This document shows, in pieces, positions 43,882 through 52,970 of a stretch of DNA of 64,000 bases. How positions within the stretch are numbered: position 1 is the first letter of the stretch; each line of letters opens with the position of its first letter. The DNA comes from Bacteroides sp. Its GTDB lineage: Bacteria; Bacteroidota; Bacteroidia; Bacteroidales; Bacteroidaceae. The stretch covers positions 69,660 to 133,659 of the forward strand of contig NZ_JASLER010000047.1 of the NCBI RefSeq assembly GCF_030151085.1. The letters are read 5' to 3'. The notes below the pieces were generated by a model. The model made no database searches and was not told where the DNA came from. It saw only the letters and a list, made by a program, of their open reading frames with translations. The position numbers were made by a program, and so were the translations under genes.

Positions 43882-44459
43882 AAACAAGATTGAATGAATT
43901 ATCCCTGGCCCAGTTTATTGAACTGGTATGTGGAGATTATAGTGTTCTGCTTGCAGATGGTGAGACGACTGATAAGATGCTGTTAGAAGAGAATGCTTCT
44001 GAGTTGTTGGTTTCTTACCGTTGTATTACTGATAATGCGAATTTTAAAGCGCAATTGATGGAAAAGGAAGAATGTGTAAAAAGTAAAGCAAAAATTCTCA
44101 TACTGCGATTATGTAGTAATCTTATTGCTTATAAATCCTATAATGACGTTCTTACTCTACTTGAATCGCTCGATGAAGATGTATTAGGATTATCTGACAA
44201 TGATATTAACGAGAAAGTAGATGAAATGCTTAGAACCGCTTTATTTGAAGCGCATAGAAGTGAATTAGTGAAAGAGAAAGAAGTTAAAGTAGTACGTTCT
44301 CCTGATGAAATTAGAGCTTCTTTTGATACTGAAATAGCATTTGTAATGACACATTTCAAAATGAGTATTGATATAAATACTATCAATGCTGCTGTGTATG
44401 CGAATATGCTTCATCAGGCGGAGATACAATTGAAGCCTAAGCCTAATTTCGGATATTAA
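43878..44459 (+). CDS. Tail protein after the tape measure
   Basis: 193 aa, helical, no recognised family. Overlaps the tape-measure gene by ATGA. Ends at the strong hairpin at 44491. A tail-assembly role is assumed from position. Confidence 0.6.
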   Translation: MKTRLNELSLAQFIELVCGDYSVLLADGETTDKMLLEENASELLVSYRCITDNANFKAQLMEKEECVKSKAKILILRLCSNLIAYKSYNDVLTLLESLDEDVLGLSDNDINEKVDEMLRTALFEAHRSELVKEKEVKVVRSPDEIRASFDTEIAFVMTHFKMSIDINTINAAVYANMLHQAEIQLKPKPNFGY

Positions 44460-44490
44460 AATAAAAAGCACTCATTTATTGAATTTTTTT

Positions 44491-44532
44491 GAAGGTCATT
44501 AGTAACTCAATATGAAATTACTAATGACCTTC
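44491..44532 (+). other. 15-bp perfect hairpin
   Basis: GAAGGTCATTAGTAA (44491-44505) pairs exactly with TTACTAATGACCTTC (44518-44532), loop 12 nt. It is preceded, not followed, by a T run on the plus strand; on the minus strand the T run is absent too, so it is not a typical terminator. It sits directly before the start of the 44537 gene. Possible attenuator or mRNA processing site. Confidence 0.6.
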
Positions 44533-44536
44533 ATTT

Positions 44537-44803
44537 ATGCTAAAAAATGACACCGATTGCAGAAACACGGCTTTTTGCAACAAATTATCGTCTAAACTCC
44601 GAACGATAGAGGAGAAATGTGATAAGATTTTAGATGAGTTAGCAATCCTTCAAAAGCTAATTATCCCATCAACGAACGATGTTGATGTCCTTGTCTCATC
44701 AATGAGAAAAAGTGCTAATGATCTTCTTGAGCAAAGCATCAAACACAGGGAATACGTAGAGCTGCACACTAAGAGTTCACTCATGACAATAAAAAGGAGG
44801 TGA
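44537..44803 (+). CDS. Small helical protein, paralogue of the protein at 6675
   Basis: 88 aa. See 6675 for the alignment; the core CDKILDELAIL / SANDLLEQSIKHRE is shared. Its last codons overlap the sigma-factor frame, so translation may be coupled. Duplicated small gene in one phage; may be a partner of the sigma-like factor. Confidence 0.65.
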   Translation: MLKNDTDCRNTAFCNKLSSKLRTIEEKCDKILDELAILQKLIIPSTNDVDVLVSSMRKSANDLLEQSIKHREYVELHTKSSLMTIKRR

Positions 44804-44805
44804 GT

Positions 44806-45279
44806 ATGGACTTTGAAAAAGAACTTAGTTCTATTTATCCTTGGATATTGGGAATTGCCCGTAAATATTGCTGTTCGATCCAAGAAGCCGAAGACCTTGC
44901 CGGAGATACAATATATAAAGTACTTTCCAACAAGACCCGGTTTGAACATGGGCGTCCGTTAAAGCCTTGGTGTGAAGTAATACTGATTAATACCTTTATT
45001 ACGAACTATAATCGAAAAACTTTTATTCGATATGTGGATTTTGAAAAAGCTTTTGAACTTAGTTCCTATACATCAATTCCCGACATTCTTTCGTTTAAGG
45101 AAATTGTTGCTATCATACGCAGATGTGCTGCAAAGTCCTGTAGCATTGAATGTGTTATCTATTATGCGAAAGGATATTCCTATGATGAGATAAGTGAAAT
45201 ACTTCATATACCTGTAGGTACTGTGAGAAGTCGTATCTTTTTAGGGCGCAAAATGCTGAGCCGGGAGCTTGATCTTTAA
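44806..45279 (+). CDS. Small sigma-70-like RNA polymerase sigma factor
   Basis: 157 aa from ATG 44806, coupled to the previous gene. Region 2: ILGIARKYCCSIQEAEDLAGDTIYKVLSNKTRFEHGRPLKPWCEVILINTFITNYNRK. Region 4: CVIYYAKGYSYDEISEILHIPVGTVRSRIFLGRKMLSREL, with the HTH that contacts the -35-like element. ECF-size, no region 1.1 or 3. Five bp after its stop a repeated promoter element begins, so this is the best candidate for a positive regulator of the late or fibre genes. Confidence 0.85.
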   Translation: MDFEKELSSIYPWILGIARKYCCSIQEAEDLAGDTIYKVLSNKTRFEHGRPLKPWCEVILINTFITNYNRKTFIRYVDFEKAFELSSYTSIPDILSFKEIVAIIRRCAAKSCSIECVIYYAKGYSYDEISEILHIPVGTVRSRIFLGRKMLSRELDL

Positions 45280-45283
45280 AGTG

Positions 45284-45374
45284 TTAAGGCGTTAAAATGG
45301 CGTAGTTTCTGTTTGTATAACTTGTCTTTTTAGATTAACTTTACTGATGTAAAGAATTAAAAGTCAAACCAATA
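45284..45374 (+). promoter_or_regulatory. Repeated phage promoter element, copy 4
   Basis: AAGGCG-ttaaa-ATGGCG, TTTG at 45312-45315, 20-nt spacer, TAACTTTA at 45336-45343, leader through aagtcaaaccaataa to ATG 45386 (43 nt from -7 box end). The first half-site has one base changed; everything else matches copies 1-3. Confidence 0.75.
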
Positions 45375-45385
45375 ACAAAGGAATT

Positions 45386-45718
45386 ATGGAAACAAAGTCT
45401 AATTTTAGAACGAGAGTAATGAAGTATGCACATCATTTACTTAACACAACAAGAAAGAGTTGGAAGTATTGTATGCTTAAAGCTTGGGAGCTTTACCGGC
45501 TTGCTAAACGAATGAGAGATGGTTCTGTAAAGTTTGCCTATGAGAAAACAGATGGCAGTATAAGATATGCTTGTGGTACATTGCAGAATTTACCTGCCGG
45601 TTCTACTATAAGAGGCAAGAAAATGACAAAGCCCAGTTATAAAACCTTTGCCTACTATGACATTGCTAAATCCGAGATGAGATGTTTTAAAATTGAGAAT
45701 CTTGTAACTGTTTACTGA
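45386..45718 (+). CDS. SH3-like DUF2693-type phage protein
   Basis: 110 aa. VKFAYEKTDGSIRYACGTLQNLPAGSTIRG... matches the beta-barrel pattern of a common Bacteroides phage family (DUF2693-like). First gene of the tail/fibre operon behind the fourth promoter copy. Role unknown. Confidence 0.65.
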   Translation: METKSNFRTRVMKYAHHLLNTTRKSWKYCMLKAWELYRLAKRMRDGSVKFAYEKTDGSIRYACGTLQNLPAGSTIRGKKMTKPSYKTFAYYDIAKSEMRCFKIENLVTVY

Positions 45719-45720
45719 TT

Positions 45721-46002
45721 ATGATTGCTAAATTATTCAGAGTTGAGGGTATGCTAGAAGAGATTATTCCAGCCAATGGTCAGACGTTTACTCTTAAGGA
45801 AATGCAAAGTTATGTTGGAGGGAATGTACAAATAGTAGAACTGAATAATGAGAATATCATGGCATTTGATGAAGAGGGTAAGATTAAAGGGTATGAAATG
45901 AATTTTTGCGCGACTATCATAGCCAGAGGAAGTAGAGCGATTTATTCTACCGATTATATTGCTGGTGATGCAATCGTATGTAAATCTAATATGTTTGAAT
46001 AG
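45721..46002 (+). CDS. DUF3846-like protein
   Basis: 93 aa. IIPANGQTFTLKEMQSYVGGNVQIVELNNENIMAFDEEGKIKG is the family signature. Small single-domain protein in mobile elements of Bacteroidota; function unknown. Follows the previous gene by 2 bp. Confidence 0.7.
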   Translation: MIAKLFRVEGMLEEIIPANGQTFTLKEMQSYVGGNVQIVELNNENIMAFDEEGKIKGYEMNFCATIIARGSRAIYSTDYIAGDAIVCKSNMFE

Positions 46003-46155
46003 ACCTACTGAAAAAACATGGTTTTAACTTTGTATTTGTAACTACTATGATTAACAACGAGTTATAAGTATTTTGCTTAAAATATGAATTTCAAGAAATG
46101 AGCCAATTGTCGATGCAGTTGGCTTTTTCTATATATTCGCCGCAAAAGAAAATGT

Positions 46156-48096
46156 ATGAACCAATATATTATAATTATAGATGGTACGCCTTTCATTCTT
46201 AAGGAAGATTGTATTAAGAATTGGGATGAAATTAGCCTCTCGCTGAAACGGAATGATTTCAGCGGTATAATCCGTTCGTTCAGCTCTAAGTTTGAGTTTA
46301 CGGGAAAAGCCTATAACTTATTACTCAAGGAATACCGTGCAAATTATCTGAAAGCTAATGCACAGATAGAAATATATTCGTTTGATAACAATAGAAGTAA
46401 AAAGTATCTGTATGGTAGTTATTTGGATTTTGGTTCAATGGAATATGATGATACTACCGTGTATATAAATGCAATAGATAATAGTCTTGCAGCCAAGATA
46501 AAGGCTAAGAAGAGTACTCAATATGAATATCCAGTTGTTGAATTGAAAGAAGAAAAGGCTCTCAATTACGATAGGCTATCGATGTTGAGTACTTATAATT
46601 TTGACATTGATAACGATGAGTATGTAGTACATTCTACAGAAGGGCCTTCGCATAATGCAAATATAGATGTTTATGTTGTAGATGTAAATCCTGAAATTTA
46701 TGTCGGCGGTTATATTGAGCCTTATCATGAATCAGATGGTGCTTATCGTGACAACAAAGGGGTTTTTATGAAATTGATTGCTTTACCACCTGATGGCTTA
46801 TATATGGATTTGAGCTGTGATATTTCTATCTCATCAGGCGATGCATCATTTGGTGCTGAATTTCGAAAGAAAATAAGTGGAGGGACATCTGGTAGCTCTA
46901 TATGTTATACAAGCGGTATTTCTGCTGGGAAAGTATATCATGTTGAAGAGAAAGGCATGGTATTGGTTGACCCGCTAAATAATGATTATGGTTATATTGG
47001 AATGGTATATAGGATATTTCTTAATGCTACTGATGGTGTAAAAGTGAAGATTGAAAATTTTAAGATGTCCGTTTATTACATGGACAAGATGCAGCCTGAA
47101 TTTATTAACGTCATAAAACCGGATATACTTCTTAATCGCTTGTTGAAGAGTATCAATGAAGAAAAAGAGGGTTATGTAGGTGAAATAGAATATGCTGCTG
47201 ATTCTCGTTTATCCTCTACAGTAATCATTGCGGCAGAGAGTGCTAGAAATCTGAAGAATGCAAAGATATATACCTCATTCAAGAAGTTTTCTGATTGGAT
47301 GGAGACTGTTTTTGGCTATGTTCCTGATATCACAGATAATAAGATTATATTTAAAAAACGCACATCTCTATTTCATTCTGACGTACAAAAGAAAATTAGC
47401 TATACAGGAAGTGATTTCAATGTGAAAGTAAATTCCTCACTTATTTACTCTATTCTAAGGGTTGGTTACGACAAACAGGATTATGATAGCATCAATGGGC
47501 GTGATGAGTTTCATTTCACTAATGAGTACGATACCGGAATAACTATAACAGATAAGGCGCTTGAACTTATAAGTCCTCTTCGTGCTGACCCTTATGGAAT
47601 AGAGTTCCTTGTAAGCAAACGAGGAGAAGATACAACCGACAGCGATAGCGACAATGATACTTTTTTTGTTGGTGCTGCACTGAAAGAAGGTGCTGGGTTC
47701 TACGAGCTTGTGCGAAATGGTTATGATGTTACCGGTATTATCTCTTCTTCATCTATGTATAATGCCATGTTCTCGCCTCGTGCCATTATTGAAGCTAATA
47801 AGGAATACATAGCTTCATTTGCCAAATTTTTGAAATTCGCTTCTTCCTCAGGCAATAGTGATATTGTGATAAATGAAGTTGCTGAGAACTCTGATGTTGA
47901 ACTAACTGACCCATTATTTACTGTTGATACATTAAGTATCAGTACTGCTGATGGGGGCATACCATCCGATGTCAATGCTCTTGTTGAGGTTGAGAGAAAC
48001 GATCTGCTATATATTTGCTTCATAAACGAATTGAAATATAAGACTGGACGCTATGAAGGAATTGATTATAATCTCCAAATTAAAAGCATTAATTAG
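46156..48096 (+). CDS. Distal tail protein
   Basis: 646 aa, beta-rich, reading in the tail operon before the large fibre. N-terminal part (DGTPFILKEDCIKNWDEISLSLKRNDFSGIIRSFSSKFEFTGKAYNLLL) is like siphophage distal-tail or baseplate-hub proteins. No catalytic residues seen. Function by synteny and by N-terminal pattern. Confidence 0.65.
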   Translation: MNQYIIIIDGTPFILKEDCIKNWDEISLSLKRNDFSGIIRSFSSKFEFTGKAYNLLLKEYRANYLKANAQIEIYSFDNNRSKKYLYGSYLDFGSMEYDDTTVYINAIDNSLAAKIKAKKSTQYEYPVVELKEEKALNYDRLSMLSTYNFDIDNDEYVVHSTEGPSHNANIDVYVVDVNPEIYVGGYIEPYHESDGAYRDNKGVFMKLIALPPDGLYMDLSCDISISSGDASFGAEFRKKISGGTSGSSICYTSGISAGKVYHVEEKGMVLVDPLNNDYGYIGMVYRIFLNATDGVKVKIENFKMSVYYMDKMQPEFINVIKPDILLNRLLKSINEEKEGYVGEIEYAADSRLSSTVIIAAESARNLKNAKIYTSFKKFSDWMETVFGYVPDITDNKIIFKKRTSLFHSDVQKKISYTGSDFNVKVNSSLIYSILRVGYDKQDYDSINGRDEFHFTNEYDTGITITDKALELISPLRADPYGIEFLVSKRGEDTTDSDSDNDTFFVGAALKEGAGFYELVRNGYDVTGIISSSSMYNAMFSPRAIIEANKEYIASFAKFLKFASSSGNSDIVINEVAENSDVELTDPLFTVDTLSISTADGGIPSDVNALVEVERNDLLYICFINELKYKTGRYEGIDYNLQIKSIN

Positions 48097-48098
48097 AT

Positions 48099-51000
48099 AT
48101 GATGAAGATTTCTCCATTTACTCCGTTATTCTTTAGCCCTTCCTCTGACAAGTTCGGGGCTGAAAGTAAGTATGTACAACTGTTTGCGCCCAGCGACAAC
48201 ATCTTTATAGAGGTATTGACCACTACAGAGTTCAAAGTCGATGGATGCTTGAAAAATCATGTTGATGGTTCCAATAAGTTGATCGAGTTTCAATCTTTCT
48301 CATTGAAAGATGATTCAATTGTTTTCCATTCAACTATTACCGGGCTTGCTCCTGGTTATTACTCTATCACTATTGGCGAACAAGAATGCAATGTCTTTAA
48401 AATAACCGATGATGAAAATGAGTTATCTAAGACTACTCTTGTTCGCTATTCTATGCGAAGTAACAAGCAGCGTAATGATTGTGTGTTCTGGAATGAAGAT
48501 AATCAATTCTATTTTGAATTTCGTGTACCGGGCGGTTTTAAGGATGATGATTGGACTTTTGCGGTAAACAATGAGCAGTTTGAAATATCCAATGGAAATA
48601 TAGTCGAACTTTTCGCTATAGAAAGTACGCAGAAGAAGTTTACCCTTGGTAATGCCGAAGGATGCCCGATATGGTTTGCAGAGCATTTGAATCGTATTTT
48701 ATGTTGTTCTAATGTCTATTTCAACGGTACACGATTTGTCAGGAAGGGAAATAGTGTACCTGAAATGACGCAGGAAATAGTGTCATTGAAGAGCTATATT
48801 TTCAAAGTTTCATTGCAGGGTATGGTTGACAATATAGATATTGATTTTCCAGAAGGCGGTGAAAGTGAAGGTGGCGAAACAGAGGGTGGTGGGGAGGGGT
48901 ACATATATCTTATAAAGCTGAACGATACTATCCTTCCAACGGATAGGAATACCTTTTCAGCATTAAGAACTTTGGCTGAAATACAGAATGCTATACAGGA
49001 GAACAATGATACTTTAGATAATAAATTTCTTCGTAAAGATCAAGCCGATGGCACTGCTTTTCCCATGACTTTCGGCGAATGGGTCAAGTTCGGTGAATTC
49101 CTAACAGGTATATCCGGCGGTTACATCGACAAAAGCGGTTTCATGGAGATGGAAGAAGGTGTTTTTCGTAAACGTCTCTTTGTGCCTGAAATCGCCTATA
49201 ATCGTACTACTTATTTTAAGGGTCGTATGGTCAACTCTCCCGGTGGTGGTTGTACCGTAAAGGAATGGACTGATAACGGAGATGGTAGCTACACCGTCAC
49301 ACCCGATTTGACCGATGCCGATGGATTGAGCCAGTTTGTTGATGACATCCTCACCACATATTTTGTCTTCAAGAATGCAGCAGGCAAGCTGAATGGATTC
49401 GAGGAGATGAAATTCCGTGTGACTTCTGCTGATTATACGGCTAAGACTTTTGTCATGACACCCAAGCCCGGCACTACATGGAAGCCCGGCGACTCTATGG
49501 TACTTGCCCAAACAGGTAACTTCACCGATCCGGAACGTCAGACTTATATTCTCATTGATAGTGTCAACGGCAACAATTGCATAACTTTCTTCGACCATGC
49601 CAACACCTGGGATGTAGAACCAGTCCAAGAAGTCTCATGGATAGGCAAGAAAAAAGGAAGGACGGTACATGGAATACCGGCAGACAATTACTCTGCTGTA
49701 TTGCAGAACATCATCATGTCCGGTAAGATATTTCAGGTAGATGATATTACCGGTGAAGCGTTTCGTGTGCCTCTCAATAAGGGTAAATGGATAAAGGATA
49801 AAAAGAATGCTTACTACGATGAAGTGAGCCACAACGGTAGTTCATGGCTCTGTGTAAACACTAATGGTAGTACTTCCGAGCCTTCCGACACTAATTCTGA
49901 TTGGTTGAAGTGTGTATCTAAGGGAGATAAAGGAGATGACGGAACAAGTATTACTAACTGCGGCGATTGGCATACCGGTCTTCATGTGCCGTACATGGGT
50001 CTTACTAAGATGGCTAATCGTGTCTTTCTCTGCAAAGTTCCTGCCGGTACTGATAATCCTCCCATGTGGACGGTGACAACGAAAGACGGGAATCGTATTT
50101 TGCAGACTCAAGACGGTGGCAAGACTTACGGATATATCATTACCGGTGAACTCAATACCGCCGAATACGAATTACTTGTTGAAAATGGAAAGGATGGTAG
50201 AGACGGTACAGACCATGAGTGGATATTTAAACATACAGCAGATAATGTCGCTCCTCCAACACCAGGTACTTCACAAGTGGATGATTATGTTCCTGCTGAC
50301 TGGCACGATGATGCTCTTGGTGTCAGCGAAAGCCTTCCTTACGAATGGGCATGTGCAAGAACGAAGAAGGATGGAGTCTGGAGCGCATTTACTCCGGCAG
50401 CTTTATGGGCAAAGTTTGGTTTTGATGGTGAGTCGGTTATCGTAGCGGACATAGACAATGAAATGGAAAGCATAGCATTAACCTATGATGGTAAGACTAC
50501 TGCATCATCTGTGCTTAATACTACTGTAAGTATGTGGTATGGTACTGAGAAGCTTCAATTGAAATCTATCTCATGTGTAATGCCCTCGCATGTAACTGAG
50601 AGTTATAACGTCAATACTGGCGTAATAGCATTCACCGTTGCGTCAGGTATATCAATGCCTGAACGTTGTCAAGTCAAGATTACCGTTACTGCCTCTTGTC
50701 AAGGTGTCGATCATTCCCGTGAACTGATATTTACCATCGCAGGAGTTCGTGCCGGCTCTCCTGGTACTGATGCTATACTTTATCGTTTGGTTCCATCCGT
50801 CTCGTCCGTCCGGAAGAGAAAAGACGGTACTTATAGTGTAGCTAGTATTTCATGTACCCGGACTAAGTCTGTAGGGGGAACTACAAGTACAACTACAGAT
50901 GGAGTTCTGAAATACAGTAAGGATGGCGGTTCAGAGACTGAGATACAGAATAACACAGCAATATCACCTAATAATTTCACTACCTCTTTACAATTCATCT

Positions 51001-52439
51001 ATTACATCAATGGGCAAGTTGTGGATCGAGAAACGGTACCAATGGTTGTAGATGGTACAGATGGCGGAAAAGGTGACAAGGGAGATAATGGTACAAGTAT
51101 CAAATCCGGCGGAGAATGGCGTACTGCCAATACCCCTGTTGCTTCCTTGACTCTCGTAACAATGGGAGCACGTGCATGGCTTTCCAAGGTGGCAACTTCT
51201 AATCCTCCGCTTTGGTGCATGACCGATAAAAATGGAAATCGTATTCTACAAACCCAAGATGGTGGCAAGACATACGGTTATATTTTGACTGGTGAGGTTA
51301 ATTCATCCGAGTGGGAACTCATTACTGAGAGTGGTATGGTGGTTTATCTCGTCAGTACGGTAAGTAATATCCGTGTGAGTAATGCCGGTTCCCTTGTGCC
51401 TTCTGCCTTTAAGGTGTATGCAAAACGAAATGTTGGTAGCACTACAATGTCATACAGCGATGGATATCTTGCAGTACGTGGCTACTCTAATGGCGTATGG
51501 AGTTCGATTATTTCCCCAGCACGTAGTTCGGAAATTACGGTCAATGCTTCTGCCGGTTATTCTACCTTCTCTGTTCGTTGTTACCAGTCGCAGGCAGATG
51601 CCGCAGCTTGGAATGATAATTTCATTGCCGAGCAGTCAATCGGCGTCAGCTATGACGGCGAGACAGGTAGAACTGGTTCTGAACCACGCCCACGAGGTTT
51701 GTTTGCCAAAGGAAATACCTATGTGTGGGATGATCGGTTCCACGACATCGTATTAGCAACCTTCAATAATCGAACAATCCCATTTCGGGTTCGTGCTTAC
51801 GGTACTTCGGTTACCGTAGCACCTTCATCCATTGATGGGGATTCCAACTGGGAACCTGCTCAACAATTCCAGTTTGTAGCTACGGACTTGCTTCTTTCCC
51901 GTCAGATAAGAGCCGATGAGATTTATACGGATGATCTTGTGGTTAGAAATGTATTAGCAAAAGATAAGTCTGGTAATGTTACTTGTGAAATTAATGGAGA
52001 AACCGGTAATGTGGAAATAACTGGAAAAGTCAATGCTACGAGCGGAACATTCAAGAATATAACCTCGCCTAACAAAGCGTTCAATATTAAAGAGAATGGA
52101 GATGTAGAAATTGCAGGGAAAATCTCTACATCCATGAATGGTACCCGTATAGAATTAGATCCTAAGACTAATAGTATTAAGATGTACAGCCAAGATGGCA
52201 AAGATGTTGGTAGTATATATTTTATTACCGAAGAATTGGTAGGGATCACTAATTATTACCCAAAGTTAATGCTTAGTAGGTATTCTGGGGAAAAATTAAT
52301 AGGGCGAGTTGACGTCACTGGAACATCTGTGAATGGTTATTCAACGGTTGGTGCTGATGCTTTAAACTATACATTAGGGACTGCGGGATTAGTATTTTCA
52401 GTGAATGGGAAAGTGACAAAAGAATATCCTAATAAATAA
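48099..52439 (+). CDS. Large tail fibre with collagen-like hinges and a duplicated module
   Basis: 1446 aa. An N-terminal baseplate-binding part, a Gly-Glu-rich linker (about 255-265), and two copies of a module near residues 620-700 and 1000-1080: RILQTQDGGKTYGYI(I/L)TGE recurs almost unchanged. Each module follows a short collagen-like stretch (GDKGDDGTS, GDKGDNGTS). The C-terminus (ADEIYTDDLVVRNVLAKDKSGNVT..., EINGETGNVEITGKV) is a repeated triple-beta fold typical of fibres. Directly upstream of the invertible fibre locus. Confidence 0.85.
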   Translation: MMKISPFTPLFFSPSSDKFGAESKYVQLFAPSDNIFIEVLTTTEFKVDGCLKNHVDGSNKLIEFQSFSLKDDSIVFHSTITGLAPGYYSITIGEQECNVFKITDDENELSKTTLVRYSMRSNKQRNDCVFWNEDNQFYFEFRVPGGFKDDDWTFAVNNEQFEISNGNIVELFAIESTQKKFTLGNAEGCPIWFAEHLNRILCCSNVYFNGTRFVRKGNSVPEMTQEIVSLKSYIFKVSLQGMVDNIDIDFPEGGESEGGETEGGGEGYIYLIKLNDTILPTDRNTFSALRTLAEIQNAIQENNDTLDNKFLRKDQADGTAFPMTFGEWVKFGEFLTGISGGYIDKSGFMEMEEGVFRKRLFVPEIAYNRTTYFKGRMVNSPGGGCTVKEWTDNGDGSYTVTPDLTDADGLSQFVDDILTTYFVFKNAAGKLNGFEEMKFRVTSADYTAKTFVMTPKPGTTWKPGDSMVLAQTGNFTDPERQTYILIDSVNGNNCITFFDHANTWDVEPVQEVSWIGKKKGRTVHGIPADNYSAVLQNIIMSGKIFQVDDITGEAFRVPLNKGKWIKDKKNAYYDEVSHNGSSWLCVNTNGSTSEPSDTNSDWLKCVSKGDKGDDGTSITNCGDWHTGLHVPYMGLTKMANRVFLCKVPAGTDNPPMWTVTTKDGNRILQTQDGGKTYGYIITGELNTAEYELLVENGKDGRDGTDHEWIFKHTADNVAPPTPGTSQVDDYVPADWHDDALGVSESLPYEWACARTKKDGVWSAFTPAALWAKFGFDGESVIVADIDNEMESIALTYDGKTTASSVLNTTVSMWYGTEKLQLKSISCVMPSHVTESYNVNTGVIAFTVASGISMPERCQVKITVTASCQGVDHSRELIFTIAGVRAGSPGTDAILYRLVPSVSSVRKRKDGTYSVASISCTRTKSVGGTTSTTTDGVLKYSKDGGSETEIQNNTAISPNNFTTSLQFIYYINGQVVDRETVPMVVDGTDGGKGDKGDNGTSIKSGGEWRTANTPVASLTLVTMGARAWLSKVATSNPPLWCMTDKNGNRILQTQDGGKTYGYILTGEVNSSEWELITESGMVVYLVSTVSNIRVSNAGSLVPSAFKVYAKRNVGSTTMSYSDGYLAVRGYSNGVWSSIISPARSSEITVNASAGYSTFSVRCYQSQADAAAWNDNFIAEQSIGVSYDGETGRTGSEPRPRGLFAKGNTYVWDDRFHDIVLATFNNRTIPFRVRAYGTSVTVAPSSIDGDSNWEPAQQFQFVATDLLLSRQIRADEIYTDDLVVRNVLAKDKSGNVTCEINGETGNVEITGKVNATSGTFKNITSPNKAFNIKENGDVEIAGKISTSMNGTRIELDPKTNSIKMYSQDGKDVGSIYFITEELVGITNYYPKLMLSRYSGEKLIGRVDVTGTSVNGYSTVGADALNYTLGTAGLVFSVNGKVTKEYPNK

Positions 52440-52444
52440 ATGAT

Positions 52445-52885
52445 ATGAAAGTATTTTATGAGAGTAAATTAGCAAAATGGCTGCTGTTCCCAGGTTACAG
52501 CACTATCACATTAGGTTGTTTTGTCTTCACAAAGAGAAGTAAGATGGAAGTGGAGCAACGAGTAATTGACCATGAAGCAATTCGTGTACGGCAATGGGAA
52601 GAGATAACCTTGGCATCTGCCATTGTCCTTTTAGTGTGTTTGCCCTTCGGATTATCTTTGGGTTGGTCGCTGATCACTCCGTTGGTATTTTATATTTGGT
52701 ATTTAATAGAGTGGTTGATACAGCTGTATCATTGGGCACGTAAGGGCATCAAAGAGACAGACTTTAAGAGTGTTTTCCATGCCGCTTACCGTTCGGTTTC
52801 GTTTGAGCGAGAAGCGTACAATAATGAGCACATAGAAGGCTATATGCAGGTGAGGAAATTATTCGAGTTTATTATGTATTTATAA
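52445..52885 (+). CDS. Membrane protein with degenerate zincin-like motif
   Basis: 146 aa. Two membrane helices (about residues 56-70, 74-88, LASAIVLLVCLPFGLSL and WSLITPLVFYIWYLIEWL). HEAIRVRQWEE (about residues 41-51) has the H-E-x-x of a metalloprotease but ends in R instead of H; YRSVSFEREAYNNEHIEGY follows as in DUF4157-like proteins. Conserved in Bacteroides phages. It precedes the first fibre cassette by 80 bp. Confidence 0.55.
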   Translation: MKVFYESKLAKWLLFPGYSTITLGCFVFTKRSKMEVEQRVIDHEAIRVRQWEEITLASAIVLLVCLPFGLSLGWSLITPLVFYIWYLIEWLIQLYHWARKGIKETDFKSVFHAAYRSVSFEREAYNNEHIEGYMQVRKLFEFIMYL

Positions 52886-52945
52886 TTACAAAAAGAGATA
52901 ATAATTAAAATGTTAAATTTAGTGTTTTTCGATAGTAAGAAAAAC

Positions 52946-52970
52946 GCCCCTAAAAGGTAACAGATATGGC
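52946..52970 (+). repeat. Invertase site A, plus orientation
   Basis: GCCCCTAAAAGGTAACAG then ATATGGC, with the ATG of the first cassette (52966-52968) inside. The upstream 5 bases are aaaac. Same sequence as the D site in reverse. Confidence 0.8.

Noticed and set aside
9182..45374. CRISPR-like array from the repeated ~90-bp elements
   Set aside because: Copies are kilobases apart, each before an operon, and contain promoter boxes; no spacers or cas genes are present.
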